From positions 61,001 through 125,000 of the forward strand of contig JAQZDE010000024.1 in NCBI GenBank assembly GCA_037576195.1: a stretch of 64,000 bases of DNA, written 5' to 3'. Source of the DNA: Phytoseiulus persimilis (taxonomy: Eukaryota; Arthropoda; Arachnida; Mesostigmata; Phytoseiidae). This document shows positions 63,601 to 64,000 of the stretch, in pieces. Made by a program: the position numbers and the translations under genes. The first letter of the stretch is position 1, and each line of letters begins with the position of its first letter. Under the pieces are notes generated by a model. It was given only the letters and a program-made list of their open reading frames with translations. It was not told where the DNA came from and did no database searches.

Positions 63601-64000
63601 CGTACCGTGCTGCATTGTTTAATCTGGAGAAAATTGACGTGCCAAGGATGAACAAGCCAACTAAGAGTACTGGGAGCTGCGAAAAAAGTTTCATCGTGGG
63701 CATCTAGTTTATCGCTCGAACCCCGCTATTCCCGAAGCAATGCTCCCCTCGCTGATATGCGAGATCGGTGAAATCTTCTCCACGGATTCGTGCAGTTTTC
63801 CACGGTTATGGGATCCCAGATAGAAAGCTGATCGTGATTGCGAATGGCTGGAAGATATGCGCTCGCTAAATAAAACTGTTCCTTAGAGGTAGATCTCCTC
63901 CCGCTCGTTACATGGTTGTAGTTGCTCGTCGACGGGCTTTCTCTCGTCGCCGAAGTTTTCCGCGACATCATCGCTAACAGAGCACAACAGACATGCAAGA

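Larger units (their letters stand above)
50967..64000 (+). other. probable how intron 1 (runs off the window)
   Basis: More than 13 kb without a recognisable KH-domain exon. It holds many simple repeats and some minus-strand frames at 51.96-52.5 kb, listed separately. No other conserved gene is seen on either strand. An intron of this length contrasts with the 40-230-base introns in the housekeeping genes here. It may hold enhancers or alternative promoters. Confidence 0.5.

Noticed and set aside
1-64000. Mobile elements, virus-like elements, CRISPR arrays, rRNA
   Set aside because: No transposase, reverse transcriptase, integrase or capsid-like frames, no long terminal or regularly spaced repeats, and no rRNA-like blocks were seen by eye. 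Degraded repeats could still be missed without a library search.

Overview
The window is nuclear DNA of an animal. Its genes carry GT-AG introns, signals such as AATAAA, and protein families limited to or typical of metazoans (Zc3h12/Regnase, Prdm13, held out wings). GC content near 50%, very short introns (about 40-230 bp) in housekeeping genes and long non-coding stretches around developmental genes fit an arthropod. A mesostigmatid (phytoseiid-like) mite is my best guess, but this is inference from style, not proof. I saw no virus-like element, no transposase or reverse transcriptase, no CRISPR array and no convincing tRNA or rRNA gene.

Layout. 1-10.2 kb: a Zc3h12 (Regnase-type) ribonuclease gene on +, with a repeat-rich leader, one small 5' coding exon, a 2.5 kb intron and a 2.2 kb exon holding all recognisable nuclease parts; its 3' UTR may run to about 10.15 kb. 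12.1-13.5 kb: a six-exon cytochrome b561 gene on +. 15.0-15.5 kb: weaker evidence for a small membrane-anchored protein on -. 17.3-22.3 kb: a compact housekeeping cluster of RWDD4-like (-), TSR2 (+) and an 11-exon Vps33B (-). TSR2 and Vps33B converge with 75 bp between stop codons, and each has an AATAAA inside its last codons. 26.4-27.8 kb: a five-exon PRDM13-like gene with PR domain and four zinc fingers. 28.7-29.2 kb: a predicted secreted peptide with 12 cysteines, built of three exons joined by phase-1 introns.

29.3-50.8 kb holds no gene I can support firmly; its last part (about 48.2-50.8 kb) is rich in triplet and tetranucleotide repeats and looks like the promoter and leader of the next gene. 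At 50.83 kb lies the first coding exon of a held out wings/Quaking STAR-family RNA-binding gene. Its KH-domain exons are not in the window, so the remaining 13 kb is probably first-intron sequence.

The genes do not form one pathway. They are separate eukaryotic genes: RNA decay (Zc3h12), RNA binding and splicing (how), ribosome assembly (TSR2), endolysosomal trafficking (Vps33B), transmembrane electron transfer (b561) and neural cell-fate control (PRDM13). The least familiar items are the 12-cysteine secreted peptide and the domain make-up of Zc3h12.
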